The notes: generated by a model not told the origin, from the sequence alone. 64,000 nt of DNA from Staphylococcus equorum (GCF_001747895.1 NZ_LNNB01000018.1:62001-126000); one strand, 5' to 3'. Counted from the first letter of the stretch, positions 42,883 through 54,149 are shown. A program made the numbers and translations.

Positions 42883-44265
42883 ATGATGGATTTAGATACA
42901 ATAACGAGTATATCCACGCCAATGGGCGAAGGTGCGATAGGTATTGTACGTTTATCTGGTGCTGATGCAGTTAACGTTGCTGACAAGTTATTTAAAGGAA
43001 AACAAAAACTTGCAGATGTAACATCTCATACAATTAATTATGGTCATATTATTGATCCAGAATCAGAAGAAATTATAGAGGAAGTAATGGTTTCTGTGCT
43101 ACGTGCACCGAAGACGTTTACGCGTGAAGATATTGTTGAAATCAACTGTCACGGTGGTATTTTAACAATTAATAGAGTGCTTGAATTAACAATGAGTAAT
43201 GGCGCACGTATGGCTGAACCGGGAGAATTTACAAAACGTGCATTCTTAAATGGACGTATTGATTTGTCTCAAGCAGAAGCAGTGATGGATTTTATTCGTT
43301 CTAAAACCGATCGTGCATCAAAAGTTGCAATGAATCAAATAGAAGGCCGTTTGAGTGATATGATTAAACGACAGCGACAATCCATTCTCGAAATCCTTGC
43401 ACAAGTCGAAGTTAATATAGATTACCCAGAATATGATGACGTAGAGGACGCTACTACAGAATTTTTATTAGGTAAATCAAATGAAATTAAAGAAGAGATT
43501 AATAAATTATTAGAAACTGGTACGCAAGGTAAGATTATGAGGGAAGGCTTATCTACAGTAATTGTCGGTAGACCGAATGTTGGTAAATCATCAATGCTCA
43601 ATAATCTGATCCAAGATAATAAAGCTATTGTTACAGAAGTGCCAGGAACGACACGAGATACATTAGAAGAATACGTTAACGTTCGAGGCGTACCACTAAG
43701 ATTAGTAGACACAGCAGGTATTCGTGAAACTGAAGATATTGTAGAGCGCATAGGTGTTGAACGTTCCCGAAAAGCATTAGGCGAAGCAGACTTAATCTTA
43801 TTTGTACTAAATTATAACGAAGCACTTTCTGAAGAAGACCGTAAACTTTATGAAGTGATTAAAAACGAAGATGCGATTGTTATTGTAAATAAAATGGATT
43901 TAGATAAACAATTAGATATAGATGAAGTTAAAGCAATGATTGGAGATATGCCGTTAATCCAAACTTCTATGTTGAAGCAAGAAGGAATAGATCAATTAGA
44001 AATACAAATTAGAGATTTATTCTTTGGTGGCGATGTTCAAAATCAAGATATGACGTATGTATCTAATTCAAGGCATATTTCATTATTAAAAGAGGCTAGA
44101 AATACAATTCAAGACGCAATAGATGCTGCAAAATCAGATATACCAATGGATATGATTCAAATTGACTTGACGAGAACTTGGGAAATATTAGGTGAAATCA
44201 TCGGAGAATCCGCAAGCGACGAATTGATAGATCAATTATTTAGTCAGTTCTGTTTAGGAAAATAA
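42883..44265 (+). CDS. mnmE: tRNA modification GTPase MnmE
   Basis: The 460-aa protein forms a complex with MnmG that adds a carboxymethylaminomethyl group to U34 of certain tRNAs. The N-terminal tetrahydrofolate-binding domain covers about residues 1-120. The helical domain is interrupted by a G domain with GRPNVGKSS (near 230), the DTAGI switch and NKMD. The C-terminal FCLGK carries the invariant cysteine. The start is ATG 42883 or 42886, 8-11 bases after AGGAGG. Confidence 0.98.
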   Translation: MMDLDTITSISTPMGEGAIGIVRLSGADAVNVADKLFKGKQKLADVTSHTINYGHIIDPESEEIIEEVMVSVLRAPKTFTREDIVEINCHGGILTINRVLELTMSNGARMAEPGEFTKRAFLNGRIDLSQAEAVMDFIRSKTDRASKVAMNQIEGRLSDMIKRQRQSILEILAQVEVNIDYPEYDDVEDATTEFLLGKSNEIKEEINKLLETGTQGKIMREGLSTVIVGRPNVGKSSMLNNLIQDNKAIVTEVPGTTRDTLEEYVNVRGVPLRLVDTAGIRETEDIVERIGVERSRKALGEADLILFVLNYNEALSEEDRKLYEVIKNEDAIVIVNKMDLDKQLDIDEVKAMIGDMPLIQTSMLKQEGIDQLEIQIRDLFFGGDVQNQDMTYVSNSRHISLLKEARNTIQDAIDAAKSDIPMDMIQIDLTRTWEILGEIIGESASDELIDQLFSQFCLGK

Positions 44266-44281
44266 TAAGGAGGAAAATAGT

Positions 44282-46159
44282 ATGGCTCAAGAATATGATG
44301 TAATAGTAATAGGAGCCGGGCATGCTGGTATTGAAGCAGGACTTGCTTCAGCTCGACGTGGTGCAAAAACGCTTATGTTAACAATTAACTTAGATAATAT
44401 TGCGTTTATGCCATGTAATCCATCAGTTGGTGGACCGGCAAAAGGAATCGTCGTGCGTGAAATTGATGCTTTAGGTGGACAAATGGCCAAAACGATTGAT
44501 AAGACCCACATTCAAATGCGTATGTTGAATACGGGCAAAGGCCCAGCAGTGAGAGCATTACGTGCACAAGCAGATAAAGTATTGTATCAACAAGAAATGA
44601 AAAAAGTAATTGAAGATGAAGATAACCTTGATATTATGCAAGGCATGGTAGACGACTTAATGATTGAAGATGATGTGATTAAAGGCGTACGTACTAACAT
44701 TGGAACAGAATACTGGGCAGAGGCAGTTATTATTACAACAGGTACATTTTTACGCGGTGAGATTATCTTAGGAAACATGAAATATTCAAGTGGCCCTAAC
44801 CACCAATTACCATCTATTTCATTAGCCGATAATTTAAGAAATCTTGGCTTTGAAGTTGTTAGATTTAAGACAGGTACACCACCTCGTGTAAATGCGAAAA
44901 CAATTGATTATTCTAAAACTGAAATCCAACCAGGTGATGATGTAGGTAGAGCGTTTAGTTTTGAAACTACTGAATATATCTTAGATCAATTACCATGTTG
45001 GTTAACATATACAAATGCTGATACGCACCAAGTGATTGATGATAATTTACATCTTTCAGCAATGTATTCAGGGATGATTAAAGGTACAGGTCCAAGATAT
45101 TGTCCATCAATTGAAGATAAATTTGTGCGTTTCAACGATAAACCACGTCACCAATTATTCTTAGAACCAGAAGGACGTAATACGAATGAAGTATACGTAC
45201 AAGGATTATCTACAAGTCTTCCAGAACATGTACAAAGACAAATGGTAGAAACAATTCCTGGTCTAGAAAAAGCAGACATGATGCGTGCAGGTTATGCAAT
45301 TGAATACGATGCACTCGTACCTACACAATTATGGCCAACACTTGAAACTAAAAAAATCAAAAACTTATATACTGCTGGTCAAATCAACGGTACATCAGGT
45401 TATGAAGAAGCGGCTGGGCAAGGTATTATGGCTGGTATTAATGCAGCAGCTAGAGTACAAGATAAAGATGAAGTTGTCTTAAGTCGTTCTGATGCATATA
45501 TCGGTGTATTAATTGATGATCTTGTTACGAAAGGCACAAATGAACCTTACCGTTTATTAACATCTCGTGCAGAGTATCGTCTATTGATAAGACACGATAA
45601 CGCTGATTTACGTCTAACTGATTTAGGTCACGAATTAGGAATGATTTCTGAAGAGCGTTATGCACGTTTTAATGCAAAACGAGACATGATAAAATCAGAA
45701 CAAGAACGTTTAGGTAGTATCCGAGTGAAACCACATGATCGCGTTCAAGAAATTATTGAAGCCCAAGGCGGTTCTCGCTTGAAAGATGGTATTTTAGCAT
45801 TAGAGCTGTTACGTCGTCCTGAAATGACTTACGATTTAATTCTTGAAATTCTGGATGAATCACATGTACTTCCATCTGATGTTGAAGAACAAGTGGAAAT
45901 TCAAACGAAATACGAAGGCTACATCAACAAGTCATTACAACAAGTTGAAAAAGTAAAACGTATGGAAGAGAAAAAAATTCCAGAAGACTTAGATTATAGT
46001 AAGGTAGATAGTTTAGCGACTGAAGCGCGTGAAAAATTAGCAGAAGTTAAGCCATTAAACATTGCGCAAGCTTCTCGTATTTCTGGTGTGAATCCAGCTG
46101 ATATCTCAATTTTACTTGTTTTTCTTGAACAAGGAAAAATCCAAAGGGTGAAAAATTAA
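44282..46159 (+). CDS. mnmG: tRNA uridine-34 modification enzyme MnmG (GidA)
   Basis: The 625-aa FAD-dependent partner of MnmE has the N-terminal dinucleotide-binding [17 protein letters not shown], the family motif [20 protein letters not shown] near residue 380 and the helical C-terminal tRNA-binding domain. The start is ATG 44282 with AAGGAGG, 16 bases after mnmE. The mnmE-mnmG-rsmG order is conserved. Confidence 0.98.
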   Translation: MAQEYDVIVIGAGHAGIEAGLASARRGAKTLMLTINLDNIAFMPCNPSVGGPAKGIVVREIDALGGQMAKTIDKTHIQMRMLNTGKGPAVRALRAQADKVLYQQEMKKVIEDEDNLDIMQGMVDDLMIEDDVIKGVRTNIGTEYWAEAVIITTGTFLRGEIILGNMKYSSGPNHQLPSISLADNLRNLGFEVVRFKTGTPPRVNAKTIDYSKTEIQPGDDVGRAFSFETTEYILDQLPCWLTYTNADTHQVIDDNLHLSAMYSGMIKGTGPRYCPSIEDKFVRFNDKPRHQLFLEPEGRNTNEVYVQGLSTSLPEHVQRQMVETIPGLEKADMMRAGYAIEYDALVPTQLWPTLETKKIKNLYTAGQINGTSGYEEAAGQGIMAGINAAARVQDKDEVVLSRSDAYIGVLIDDLVTKGTNEPYRLLTSRAEYRLLIRHDNADLRLTDLGHELGMISEERYARFNAKRDMIKSEQERLGSIRVKPHDRVQEIIEAQGGSRLKDGILALELLRRPEMTYDLILEILDESHVLPSDVEEQVEIQTKYEGYINKSLQQVEKVKRMEEKKIPEDLDYSKVDSLATEAREKLAEVKPLNIAQASRISGVNPADISILLVFLEQGKIQRVKN

Positions 46160-46160
46160 G

Positions 46161-46880
46161 ATGAGTGTAGAATGGTTAACTAAGCAACTCAGTACACAAG
46201 GTATAGAACTTTCTGAAGAACAACAACGACAATTTCAAACGTATTATCAAATGCTTGTTGAATGGAATGAAAAAATAAATTTAACAAGTATCACTGAAGA
46301 ACATGAAGTGTATTTGAAACATTTTTATGATTCAATTGCGCCAAGTTTTTATACGGATTTGACTAAAGAATTAACAATTTGTGATGTAGGTGCTGGTGCT
46401 GGTTTCCCAAGCATTCCTTTGAAAATTATTTTTCCGAATTTAAAAGTTATAATTGTAGATTCGTTAAATAAACGCATAAACTTTTTAAATCAATTAGCAG
46501 AGGCGCTAGACCTTGAAAACGTAAATTTCGTGCACGATCGTGCCGAAACGTTTGGCAAAGGAGTCTACAGGGAGTCTTATGATATCGTAACTGCACGTGC
46601 TGTTGCTAGACTTTCAGTATTAAGTGAATTGTGTCTGCCTTTAGTTAAAAAAGGCGGTCAATTCATTGCTTTAAAATCTTCTAAAGGTGAAGAAGAATTA
46701 GAAGAAGCACGTTTCGGTTTAGGTATTTTGGGTGGTAAAGTGCGAGAAACAATTTCATATGAATTGCCAGAAGAAGCAGGCGAGAGACAAATGATGATTA
46801 TAGACAAGAGAAGTCAGACACCTAAGAAGTATCCTAGAAAACCAGGAACACCGAATAAATCTCCATTGCTTAACAAGTAA
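46161..46880 (+). CDS. rsmG: 16S rRNA (guanine527-N7)-methyltransferase
   Basis: The 239-aa class I methyltransferase methylates G527 in the 530 loop of 16S rRNA; its loss gives low-level streptomycin resistance. The SAM-binding motif [15 protein letters not shown] and RAVARLSVL are present. It starts one base after the mnmG stop codon. Confidence 0.97.
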   Translation: MSVEWLTKQLSTQGIELSEEQQRQFQTYYQMLVEWNEKINLTSITEEHEVYLKHFYDSIAPSFYTDLTKELTICDVGAGAGFPSIPLKIIFPNLKVIIVDSLNKRINFLNQLAEALDLENVNFVHDRAETFGKGVYRESYDIVTARAVARLSVLSELCLPLVKKGGQFIALKSSKGEEELEEARFGLGILGGKVRETISYELPEEAGERQMMIIDKRSQTPKKYPRKPGTPNKSPLLNK

Positions 46881-46921
46881 ATGCAAATCAATACAATTAA
46901 TTTAGAGGGAGCGCATGGAAA

Positions 46922-47761
46922 ATGAAGAAACCTTTTTCTAAATTATTTGGTTTAAAGAACAAAGATGACATTGTTGGTTATATTGAAGAAGATCATAATA
47001 ATAGCGTTGAATCTATTCATATCGAACGTATTGTGCCAAACCGTTATCAACCAAGACAAGTATTTGAGCCAAATAAGATAAAAGAACTCGCAGAATCAAT
47101 AGAAGAACATGGTTTGTTACAGCCTATCGTCGTACGTCCAATTGAAGAAGATATGTTTGAAATCATTGCAGGTGAACGTAGATTTAGAGCGTTTCAATCA
47201 CTTGGTAAAACACACGCAGAAGTCATTATTAGATATTTAGATGATGAAGAGACTGCTGTGGTTGCACTTATTGAAAACATTCAACGTGAAAACCTATCCG
47301 TCGTTGAAGAAGCGGAAGCATATAAAAAGTTATTGGAAATCGGGGATACCACACAAAGTGAATTAGCTAAAAGTGTTGGTAAAAGCCAAAGTTTCATAGC
47401 TAATAAATTGCGTTTATTAAAATTAGCACCTAAAGTCATCGAACGTTTACGTGAAGGTAAGATTACTGAACGTCACGCTCGTGCAATGTTAAGTTTGTCA
47501 GAAGAAGATCAAGAAATAATGGTTGAAACTGTTATTAGCCAGAAACTAAATGTAAAACAAACAGAAGCACGAGTGAAACAAAAAGTTGGCCCTGAAAAGG
47601 TGACGGCTCAAACATTTGGATTTGAAAAAGACTTAACTGACGCACGTGATGCAGTCGGTAAAAGTCTTGAAAGCATTGAAAAAAGCGGCATTAAATATGA
47701 ACATCAAGCTAAAGATCACGACGACTATTATGAAATAAAGATTAAATTATACAAACGTTAA
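46922..47761 (+). CDS. noc: Nucleoid occlusion protein Noc (ParB family)
   Basis: The 279-aa protein has the N-terminal amphipathic membrane-targeting peptide (MKKPFSKLFGLKNK), a CTP-binding ParB box (GERRFRAF, IENIQRENLS) and a helix-turn-helix (TQSELAKSVGKSQSFIANKL). Noc binds palindromic NBS sites and prevents division over the nucleoid. The N-terminus and the place after rsmG favour Noc over Spo0J/ParB. No parA-type gene adjoins it, as in other staphylococci. Confidence 0.93.
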   Translation: MKKPFSKLFGLKNKDDIVGYIEEDHNNSVESIHIERIVPNRYQPRQVFEPNKIKELAESIEEHGLLQPIVVRPIEEDMFEIIAGERRFRAFQSLGKTHAEVIIRYLDDEETAVVALIENIQRENLSVVEEAEAYKKLLEIGDTTQSELAKSVGKSQSFIANKLRLLKLAPKVIERLREGKITERHARAMLSLSEEDQEIMVETVISQKLNVKQTEARVKQKVGPEKVTAQTFGFEKDLTDARDAVGKSLESIEKSGIKYEHQAKDHDDYYEIKIKLYKR

Positions 47762-47810
47762 TATAACCAAAATAAAACAATCTGGGAAATAGATCCTAGA
47801 TTAAATCACT

Positions 47811-47850
47811 GACTGTTAGAATCCTCATTGGAAATCTAACAGTCTTTTTT
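47811..47850 (+). terminator. Terminator after noc
   Basis: The stem GACTGTTAGA/TCTAACAGTC is followed by T6. Confidence 0.85.
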
Positions 47851-47925
47851 AATGTTTAAATTTTATTAAGTTAATATAAAAATTCCATTGTAATATTGTG
47901 ATAAATCAAAAACTGTGATTAAATT

Positions 47926-47940
47926 AAGAAAACGCTTACA
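47926..47940 (+). promoter_or_regulatory. CcpA cre-like site upstream of cstA
   Basis: AAGAAAACGCTTACA matches WTGNAANCGNWNNCW with one mismatch and lies 26 bases before the start codon of the carbon-starvation transporter gene. Confidence 0.55.
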
Positions 47941-47965
47941 CATTATCTAAAGGGGGGATGATAAT

Positions 47966-49420
47966 ATGATTACGTTTATCGTGTCTATTATTTTATTAGT
48001 TGTAGGTTATTTCACTTATGGTAAATATATCGATAAGATGTTTGGAACTAAAGAGGAACGTCCGACGCCAGCATTTCATCAGAGGGACGATGTCGATTAC
48101 TTACCGATGAAGACATCATCTAATTCACTGATTCAATTATTAAATATTGCAGGTGTTGGTCCAATTTTCGGACCAATTATGGGAGCACTTTAAGGGCCTG
48201 TCGCATTTATTTGGATTGTTGTGGGTTGTATTTTTGCAGGGGCGGTTCATGACTATTTAACTGGGATGATTTCAATCAGAAATAAAGGGGCTCATTTACC
48301 TGAGCTTGCTGGTAAATTTTTAGGAAAAGTGATGAAACACTTTGTTAATATTTTCTCTATTTTATTATTACTCTTAACAGGAACAGTATTTGTGACAAGT
48401 CCGGCATTATTATTACATGATTTATTAGACGGACGTATTGCATTAGGCATCATTATTTTTGTTATCTTTATTTATTATGTTCTTTCTACAATTTTACCTA
48501 TTGATAAAATTATTGGCCGTATTTATCCAATATTTGGGGCATTATTATTAATTAGTGCGGTTGGTATTGGTTTCCGTCTTATTCAAACAGGCGCACCTAT
48601 TCCAGAGATTAATTTAAAAAATATGCATCCTGATGGGGCATCTATTTTCCCATTATTATTCTTCACGATTACTTGTGGGGCGTTATCTGGTTTCCATGCG
48701 ACACAAACGCCAATTATTTCTAGAACAACGAAAAAAGAAAATAATGGTCGTTTTATCTTTTACGGTATGATGATTGCTGAAGGGATTATCGCTATGATTT
48801 GGGCAGCAGCAGGTATGAGTCTATTTAATGGTTACAATGGACTTAGTGATGTATTAGCGCGTGGCGAAGCAGCTTTAGTGGTAAGTGAAGCTTCTCATTT
48901 ATTATTAGGTTCTGTCTTAGGGACAATCGCAGTGTTAGGCGTAATCGTCTTACCGATTACGAGCGGGGATACATCTTTCCGTAGTGCCAGAATGATTATT
49001 GCTGATTACTTAAATTATGGACAGCGTAGTGTTGTAAAAAGAATTATCGTAGCTGCACCATTATTTGTAATTAGTTTTGCTTTGACTCAAGTAGACTTCA
49101 CGATACTTTGGCGTTATTTCTCTTGGGCTAACCAAACCACTGCAACTGTTGCTTTGTGGGTCGGTGCTATGTACTTACTCATGGCTAAAAAGAATTTTTG
49201 GGTTGCAGCAATACCAGCCGTGTTCATGACATGGAATATATTTACATACATTCTCAGTCAGCCAATCGGTTTAGGATTAGATCTTACTTTAAGCTATGTG
49301 ATAGCATTTATACTGACGGTATTATGGGTTCTGTACTTTGGTTATCAATATAAGAAAATCACTGCAGGTGAAGAGTTTGAATTAGATCACCAAATTCAAT
49401 ATCAGCAACAAACGATTTAA
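47966..49420 (+). pseudogene. cstA: CstA-family carbon starvation/peptide transporter with one in-frame stop
   Basis: One continuous frame of 484 codons is broken only by TAA at 48191-48193 (GGA GCA CTT TAA GGG CCT). The upstream part ends IAGVGPIFGPIMGAL and the downstream part resumes GPVAFIW and CIFAGAVHDYLTG, the CstA core. About a dozen membrane helices are visible, and the family segment SGFHATQTPIISR is intact. CstA proteins import peptides or pyruvate during carbon limitation. A single base change (TAT or CAA to TAA) would explain the stop; a sequencing error or readthrough cannot be excluded. The ribosome-binding site AAGGGGGGATG and an upstream cre-like site are intact, so decay is recent. 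Confidence 0.85.
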
Positions 49421-49465
49421 GTTTTTATATTGGCAGTACTTGGCCGATAGCTAGTTAAACTTGTG

Positions 49466-49510
49466 GGGCGGATATGAAATCAAATTATGATTTCTATCTT
49501 GCCCTTTTTT
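49466..49510 (+). terminator. Terminator after cstA
   Basis: The stem GGGCGGATATGAAATCA / TGATTTCTATCTTGCCC (one mismatch, one G-U) is followed by T6. Confidence 0.75.
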
Positions 49511-49652
49511 GTGCTGTCTAAAGGCAGTCTAAAAAACGTTGGTATCATAGGGTGTAAAAGCATTTTGACAATTGAAAAGGTGCATATGTCAAAGAACTTT
49601 GGTAGTCTAATAATGATTTCCATATTAATCTCTAGTCAAAGGAGCACGACAA

Positions 49653-50213
49653 ATGAATTTAGGTTCTCAAATTAAGTATTTCAGACAACGCGATTATTTA
49701 TCTCAAGAAGATTTAGCAGAGAAATTATATGTTTCACGTCAAACAATTTCTAATTGGGAGAATGATAAGAGTTATCCAGATGTTCATAATTTACTTATGC
49801 TCAGTTCATTGTTCGATGTTTCTTTAGACGATTTAGTCAAAGGAGATGTGGAGATTATGGAACAGAAATTAAAGCAAACAAACTTTAACTTGTGGTCACA
49901 TTTAATGGTGTGGCCGATGTTATTAGTAGCAATTTTATTTGGTCCAGCGCTTTATTATTGGGGAACGGTTGGCATTGTCATTGAGGTTGTACTATTTATT
50001 ATTGCGATGTACGCTTCTATTAAAGTAGATTTAATTAAGAAGTCTAATAATATGCAAACTTACGATCGAATCGTAGCATTTATGAAGGGTGAAGATCCTA
50101 ATGAGGTTAATACTACAAAACTAAGAAATACCCTGACATTTATATATAGCTTCGTATTAATCGTAGGCGGTTTTTTAATCATTATGCTATTAAGTATGTA
50201 TTTTTTCAAATAG
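49653..50213 (+). CDS. XRE-family regulator with C-terminal membrane helices
   Basis: The 186-aa protein has an N-terminal Cro/C1-type helix-turn-helix (residues about 5-58: SQEDLAEKLYVSRQTISNWE). A linker follows, then hydrophobic helices at about 80-118 (two adjacent) and 156-183. This HTH plus membrane tail layout is common in Firmicutes (YvaO/YgzD-like) and suggests a membrane-tethered regulator, but its targets are unknown. The ribosome-binding site is CAAAGGAG. It is a single gene with its own terminator. Confidence 0.82.
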   Translation: MNLGSQIKYFRQRDYLSQEDLAEKLYVSRQTISNWENDKSYPDVHNLLMLSSLFDVSLDDLVKGDVEIMEQKLKQTNFNLWSHLMVWPMLLVAILFGPALYYWGTVGIVIEVVLFIIAMYASIKVDLIKKSNNMQTYDRIVAFMKGEDPNEVNTTKLRNTLTFIYSFVLIVGGFLIIMLLSMYFFK

Positions 50214-50224
50214 AAAATATAGTA

Positions 50225-50257
50225 AAAAGCATCTTTCAAATTTTGAAAGATGCTTTT
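50225..50257 (+). terminator. Terminator after the XRE regulator
   Basis: The perfect stem AAAAAGCATCTTTCAAA/TTTGAAAGATGCTTTTT lies directly after the stop codon and can work in both directions. Confidence 0.85.
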
Positions 50258-50540
50258 TTATGTAAATGGGACTGAATGAACTTTTTAGTATTTTGAAAAC
50301 TTCTATTAAAAAATATAGCAATAAATGTTTGGGCAAGCAGTTTAGTAGTAATCAACTCCCTACAATTTAATAAATTTATTTGTAGATAATGTAGATAATG
50401 AAATACCTTAAAAATAAAGACACGTGCATGCTCATCGGCATTCATTTCAAAATAAAAAAATAAAGAATATAGCCAATTTTAAGTGAATTATTATCCTTAA
50501 ATTGTATTTAATTTTAAGGAGTAAAAAACTACTCCAATAT

Positions 50541-50555
50541 AAGAAAGCGTTTACA
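50541..50555 (+). promoter_or_regulatory. CcpA cre-like site of the xyloside locus
   Basis: AAGAAAGCGTTTACA matches the cre consensus with one mismatch. It lies about 200 bases upstream of the symporter gene, beside a palindrome. Confidence 0.55.
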
Positions 50556-50589
50556 AATAAGAAATAAGGTGATATATTAACGTTAATTT

Positions 50590-50610
50590 GGTTAGTTAAA
50601 TTAACAAACC
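50590..50610. promoter_or_regulatory. 21-bp imperfect palindrome, likely operator of the xyloside locus
   Basis: GGTTAGTTAAATTAACAAACC is symmetric apart from two outer positions and the centre. It is followed by CAACC repeats. Such an element suits a xylose-type repressor (ROK/LacI), but no regulator gene adjoins it. Confidence 0.5.
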
Positions 50611-50754
50611 AACCAAAAATAAGGGGGCATCGCTAAAAGTTAACGCGTAAAGATAACTATACATATTACTGGTTTGGACATTCTAATTTATGAATAGTTG
50701 TTTTGTTAATCATCTATGAGCAGGCATACATTAAAAATTAATGGGGTGGGGATT

Positions 50755-52188
50755 ATGTCCGTTAGTTATGATTCTAAACAAAGTGATAAGAATGAACGAT
50801 TAGGTATGCCAGAGAAGATTACTTTTGGTATCGGGGATTTTGGAGCGAATTATAGTTGGACCTTTATTGCATCTTTTATAATAATTTATATGACTGATGT
50901 AGTGGGTGTTGCTGGTTCAGTAATAGGTACTATTATATTGATTTGTCGGTTTGCAGATGGTTTTTCGGATTTGTTTATGGGAAGTATCATTGATAATACA
51001 AATACAAAGATGGGCAAGGCTAAGCCATGGGTCTTTTGGACCGCTCCTATTTTGGGAATCTTAACTATTTTATTATTTAATGTGCCACAATCTTTTGGTG
51101 ATACTGAAAAGATTATTTATATCTTTTCAATATACTTTTTGATATCAGTAGTGTTTTATACTGCCAATAATGTTGCATATTCTTCTCTTATTTCATTTAT
51201 GACTAAAAATGAAACTGACCGTGTTTCATTAGGAAGTATCCGTTTTATTTTTGCTAACTTAAGTGTGTTGTGTATTACGACATTTACCACATTTTTAGTT
51301 AATGGATTTGGTGGTAATCAGCAAGGTTGGACTGTTACATCTATTATTTATGGCGCATTATGTGCTATACCGTTAATGATTGCAGGATATTTTGTAAAAG
51401 AAAGAAACGTTGCAACTAAGAAATATGACCACATTGATAAAAAAGGTGTCAAAAAACAAAAAAACCGCATACCTTTTACATTAATTATAAAAACATTAAT
51501 GACAGAAAAATACTTTCTTATTACTATTGTTTTATATTTACTATGGTATTTACGTCAAACAGATAATAGCATGAGAATATATTATGCTACGTATATTTTT
51601 AACGATGAAAATGTTATGGCACTTTTAAGTTTTGCTACTTTAATCCCAACAATTTTAGGTTTACTACTTGCAGCTAAATTTTCAGAAAAGGTTGGAATTA
51701 AGAAAAGTATCATTATTGGTTTAGTAATATCAATAATTTCTTATATCATTATGAGTTTGTTTTCGGAAAACTTAACTATGTTAGTTATAGGTTTAGTTAT
51801 ACATGGTATAGGAATCGTACCATTTACTGCTGCACTCAGTGGTATTGTTGCAGATATTGGCGATATTATATATTGGAAAACAGGGGTGCCAGTACAAGGG
51901 TCAGTGTTTAGTTTGGCTAGTGCTGGGATGAAAATTGGATCAGGTCTACAGTCAGCTATTGTAGGGTGGTCATTGTCCCTCGGTGGTTATGTCGCAGGAG
52001 CTTCAATACAATCTGAAAGTACTATATTTGCCATAAAATCGATGCAAATATACTTTCCGTTTTTAATGGTTATAATGATAATGATTGTTACATTCTTTTT
52101 AAATTATGAAAAATTCATAGGTAAGGTTAAGGACCAAATAAGAAATAATGAAGTGGGAGAACTGAGAAATAAACAAATATATAAATAA
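50755..52188 (+). CDS. GPH-family glycoside:cation symporter, probably for xylosides
   Basis: About 477 aa with 12 predicted helices. The GPH signature is clear: PEKITFGIGDFGANY at the N-terminus, DGFSDLFMGSIIDNTNTKMGKAKPW after helix 2 in two pieces, and a charged central loop (VKERNVATKKYDH). These porters import melibiose, lactose or xylosides with Na+ or H+. The gene 14 bases downstream encodes a GH120 beta-xylosidase, so xylo-oligosaccharides are the likely cargo (XylP/XynB-type pair). The start is taken at ATG 50755 behind GGGGTGGGG; ATG 50716 would add 13 residues. Confidence 0.88.
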   Translation: MSVSYDSKQSDKNERLGMPEKITFGIGDFGANYSWTFIASFIIIYMTDVVGVAGSVIGTIILICRFADGFSDLFMGSIIDNTNTKMGKAKPWVFWTAPILGILTILLFNVPQSFGDTEKIIYIFSIYFLISVVFYTANNVAYSSLISFMTKNETDRVSLGSIRFIFANLSVLCITTFTTFLVNGFGGNQQGWTVTSIIYGALCAIPLMIAGYFVKERNVATKKYDHIDKKGVKKQKNRIPFTLIIKTLMTEKYFLITIVLYLLWYLRQTDNSMRIYYATYIFNDENVMALLSFATLIPTILGLLLAAKFSEKVGIKKSIIIGLVISIISYIIMSLFSENLTMLVIGLVIHGIGIVPFTAALSGIVADIGDIIYWKTGVPVQGSVFSLASAGMKIGSGLQSAIVGWSLSLGGYVAGASIQSESTIFAIKSMQIYFPFLMVIMIMIVTFFLNYEKFIGKVKDQIRNNEVGELRNKQIYK

Positions 52189-52202
52189 GCGGAGGTTATA
52201 TT

Positions 52203-54149
52203 ATGTCAAAAAAATTATATGTAGCTAAAACAGGATCAGATTTTGCTAAGGGGTCTGAGGATGAGCCGTTATTAACAATTAATAAAGCAGCTTCGCTTGC
52301 GTTACCTGGGGACACTGTAATCGTTCATGAAGGCATATATAGAGAAGAAATAAACGACATAAATTCAGGATTAAGCGAGTCTCGCAGAATTACATTTGAA
52401 AGTGCAAAAAATGAAAAAGTGACTGTAAAAGGCTCTGAAGAAATAAATGATTGGCATCTTGTAGAAGGAAATATATGGAAAGTAGAAGTTCCTAATCAAT
52501 TATTCAAAACATTTAATCCTTTTTCAGTGAAATTATTTGGTGATTGGCTTGAGGTTGATAATGATCAGACTTTAGGGCAAGTATATTTAAATGGTCATGC
52601 ACTATTTGAAGTAAATGCTTTTGATAGATTGAAAAATCCACAAAGCGTCGAAAAAGTATTTGATCATTGGACTGAAAAAGAAGTTGATTTTGATTACGCT
52701 GATTTATCGACATTTTTATGGTATGCGGAAGTAGATGAAAATAGTACTACGATTTACGCTAATTTTCAAAACTATAATCCAAATGAAGAATTAATAGAAA
52801 TCAATGTCAGAGAACACGTATTTTCGCCAAGTCAAACACATACTAATTATATAACAATTCGTAATTTTGAATTAGCGCATGCGGCAACACAATGGTCTCC
52901 ACCTACAGCTAAACAGACTGGTTTGATTGATACGAATTGGAGTAAAAAATGGATCGTAGAAAATAATTATATACATGATTCAATGTGTAGTGGTGTTTCA
53001 ATTGGTAAAGAGATATCTACTGGACAAAACTTTAGTTCAATTAGAAAAGATAAACCTGGCTATCAATACCAAATAGAAACAGTTTTTAGTGCTGTTAACG
53101 CTGATTGGAATAAAGAAACGATAGGATCACATATTATTAGAAATAATAAAATTAGCGATTGTGGACAAAATGCTATTGTGGGTCATTTAGGGTGCGCTTT
53201 TAGTGAAATATATAATAACCACATATTTAATATTGGTAATAGAAGAGCGTTTTTTGGATATGAAATTGCTGGTATTAAACTACATGCGGCTTTAGATACA
53301 CAAGTTTATAATAATTACGTTCATAACTGCTCTTTAGGTATGTGGTTTGATTGGCAAACTCAAGGAACAAGAATTAGTAAAAATATATTCAATGAAAATA
53401 CAAGAGATCTTTTTGTAGAAGTGACAAGCGGACCTTATCTCGTCGATAATAATATATTAACTGCTGATTACGCTTTAGATAATCATGCACAAGGTGGCGC
53501 TTATGTTAATAATATTATTAACGGTGAAATGGTTCATAGATTGATGCTAGATAGATCAACGCCTTACCATGTGCCACATAGTACATTAGTCGCTGGATTT
53601 GCTCCAGTTTATGGAGGAGACGATAGATTCTACAATAATATATTTATAGGGAAAAATGCTGTAAATAATATTGGAACTGAACTGTATAATGGTTATACAA
53701 CATCTTTAGAAGAATATAAGTATTTGGTCTCTCAAGAAGAAGGAGATCACCAAGCTTATCATAAAATAAAACAACCTGTTTTTATTAACAATAATGCTTA
53801 TTTCAATAAAGCCAAACACTTTGAAAAAGAAGAAAATAATTTAATAGATGAGAACTTCAATCCTGCGTTATCTTTAGAAGAAGAATCAGAAGGTTTATAT
53901 CTTAACATTTCATTACCAGCATCATTTTTTGAAATTAAAGGAGAAACCCAATCAAGTGATACTTTACCTAAAGTAAGACTAGCAGATGCAGACTTTGAAA
54001 GTCCGAATGAAAAGCCAATCAGTATTAATACTGATTTAGTAGAAAATATGAGAACGGATACTACTCTATTAGGACCGATTGAAAATTTACAAGCTGGTGA
54101 AAACAAAGTGCTAATTTGGAAACACAATGAAAACGGCGACTATCTGTAG
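52203..54149 (+). CDS. GH120-family beta-xylosidase (right-handed beta-helix)
   Basis: The 648-aa protein lacks a signal peptide and begins KLYVAKTGSDFAKGSEDEPL, the opening of parallel beta-helix glycoside enzymes. Coils with repeated NN and NxI turns fill residues about 210-480. Asp383 (MWFDWQTQG) and Glu406 (LFVEVTSGP) are 23 residues apart. This is the spacing of catalytic Asp382/Glu405 reported for Thermoanaerobacterium XylC, the founding GH120 member of similar length. It should release xylose from imported xylo-oligosaccharides in the cytoplasm. It is paired with the GPH symporter (ribosome-binding site GGAGG). Confidence 0.85.
   Translation: MSKKLYVAKTGSDFAKGSEDEPLLTINKAASLALPGDTVIVHEGIYREEINDINSGLSESRRITFESAKNEKVTVKGSEEINDWHLVEGNIWKVEVPNQLFKTFNPFSVKLFGDWLEVDNDQTLGQVYLNGHALFEVNAFDRLKNPQSVEKVFDHWTEKEVDFDYADLSTFLWYAEVDENSTTIYANFQNYNPNEELIEINVREHVFSPSQTHTNYITIRNFELAHAATQWSPPTAKQTGLIDTNWSKKWIVENNYIHDSMCSGVSIGKEISTGQNFSSIRKDKPGYQYQIETVFSAVNADWNKETIGSHIIRNNKISDCGQNAIVGHLGCAFSEIYNNHIFNIGNRRAFFGYEIAGIKLHAALDTQVYNNYVHNCSLGMWFDWQTQGTRISKNIFNENTRDLFVEVTSGPYLVDNNILTADYALDNHAQGGAYVNNIINGEMVHRLMLDRSTPYHVPHSTLVAGFAPVYGGDDRFYNNIFIGKNAVNNIGTELYNGYTTSLEEYKYLVSQEEGDHQAYHKIKQPVFINNNAYFNKAKHFEKEENNLIDENFNPALSLEEESEGLYLNISLPASFFEIKGETQSSDTLPKVRLADADFESPNEKPISINTDLVENMRTDTTLLGPIENLQAGENKVLIWKHNENGDYL

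Noticed and set aside
50236..50445. 69-codon minus-strand ORF after the XRE regulator
   Set aside because: It ends within the terminator hairpin, lacks a ribosome-binding site and has no recognisable motif.
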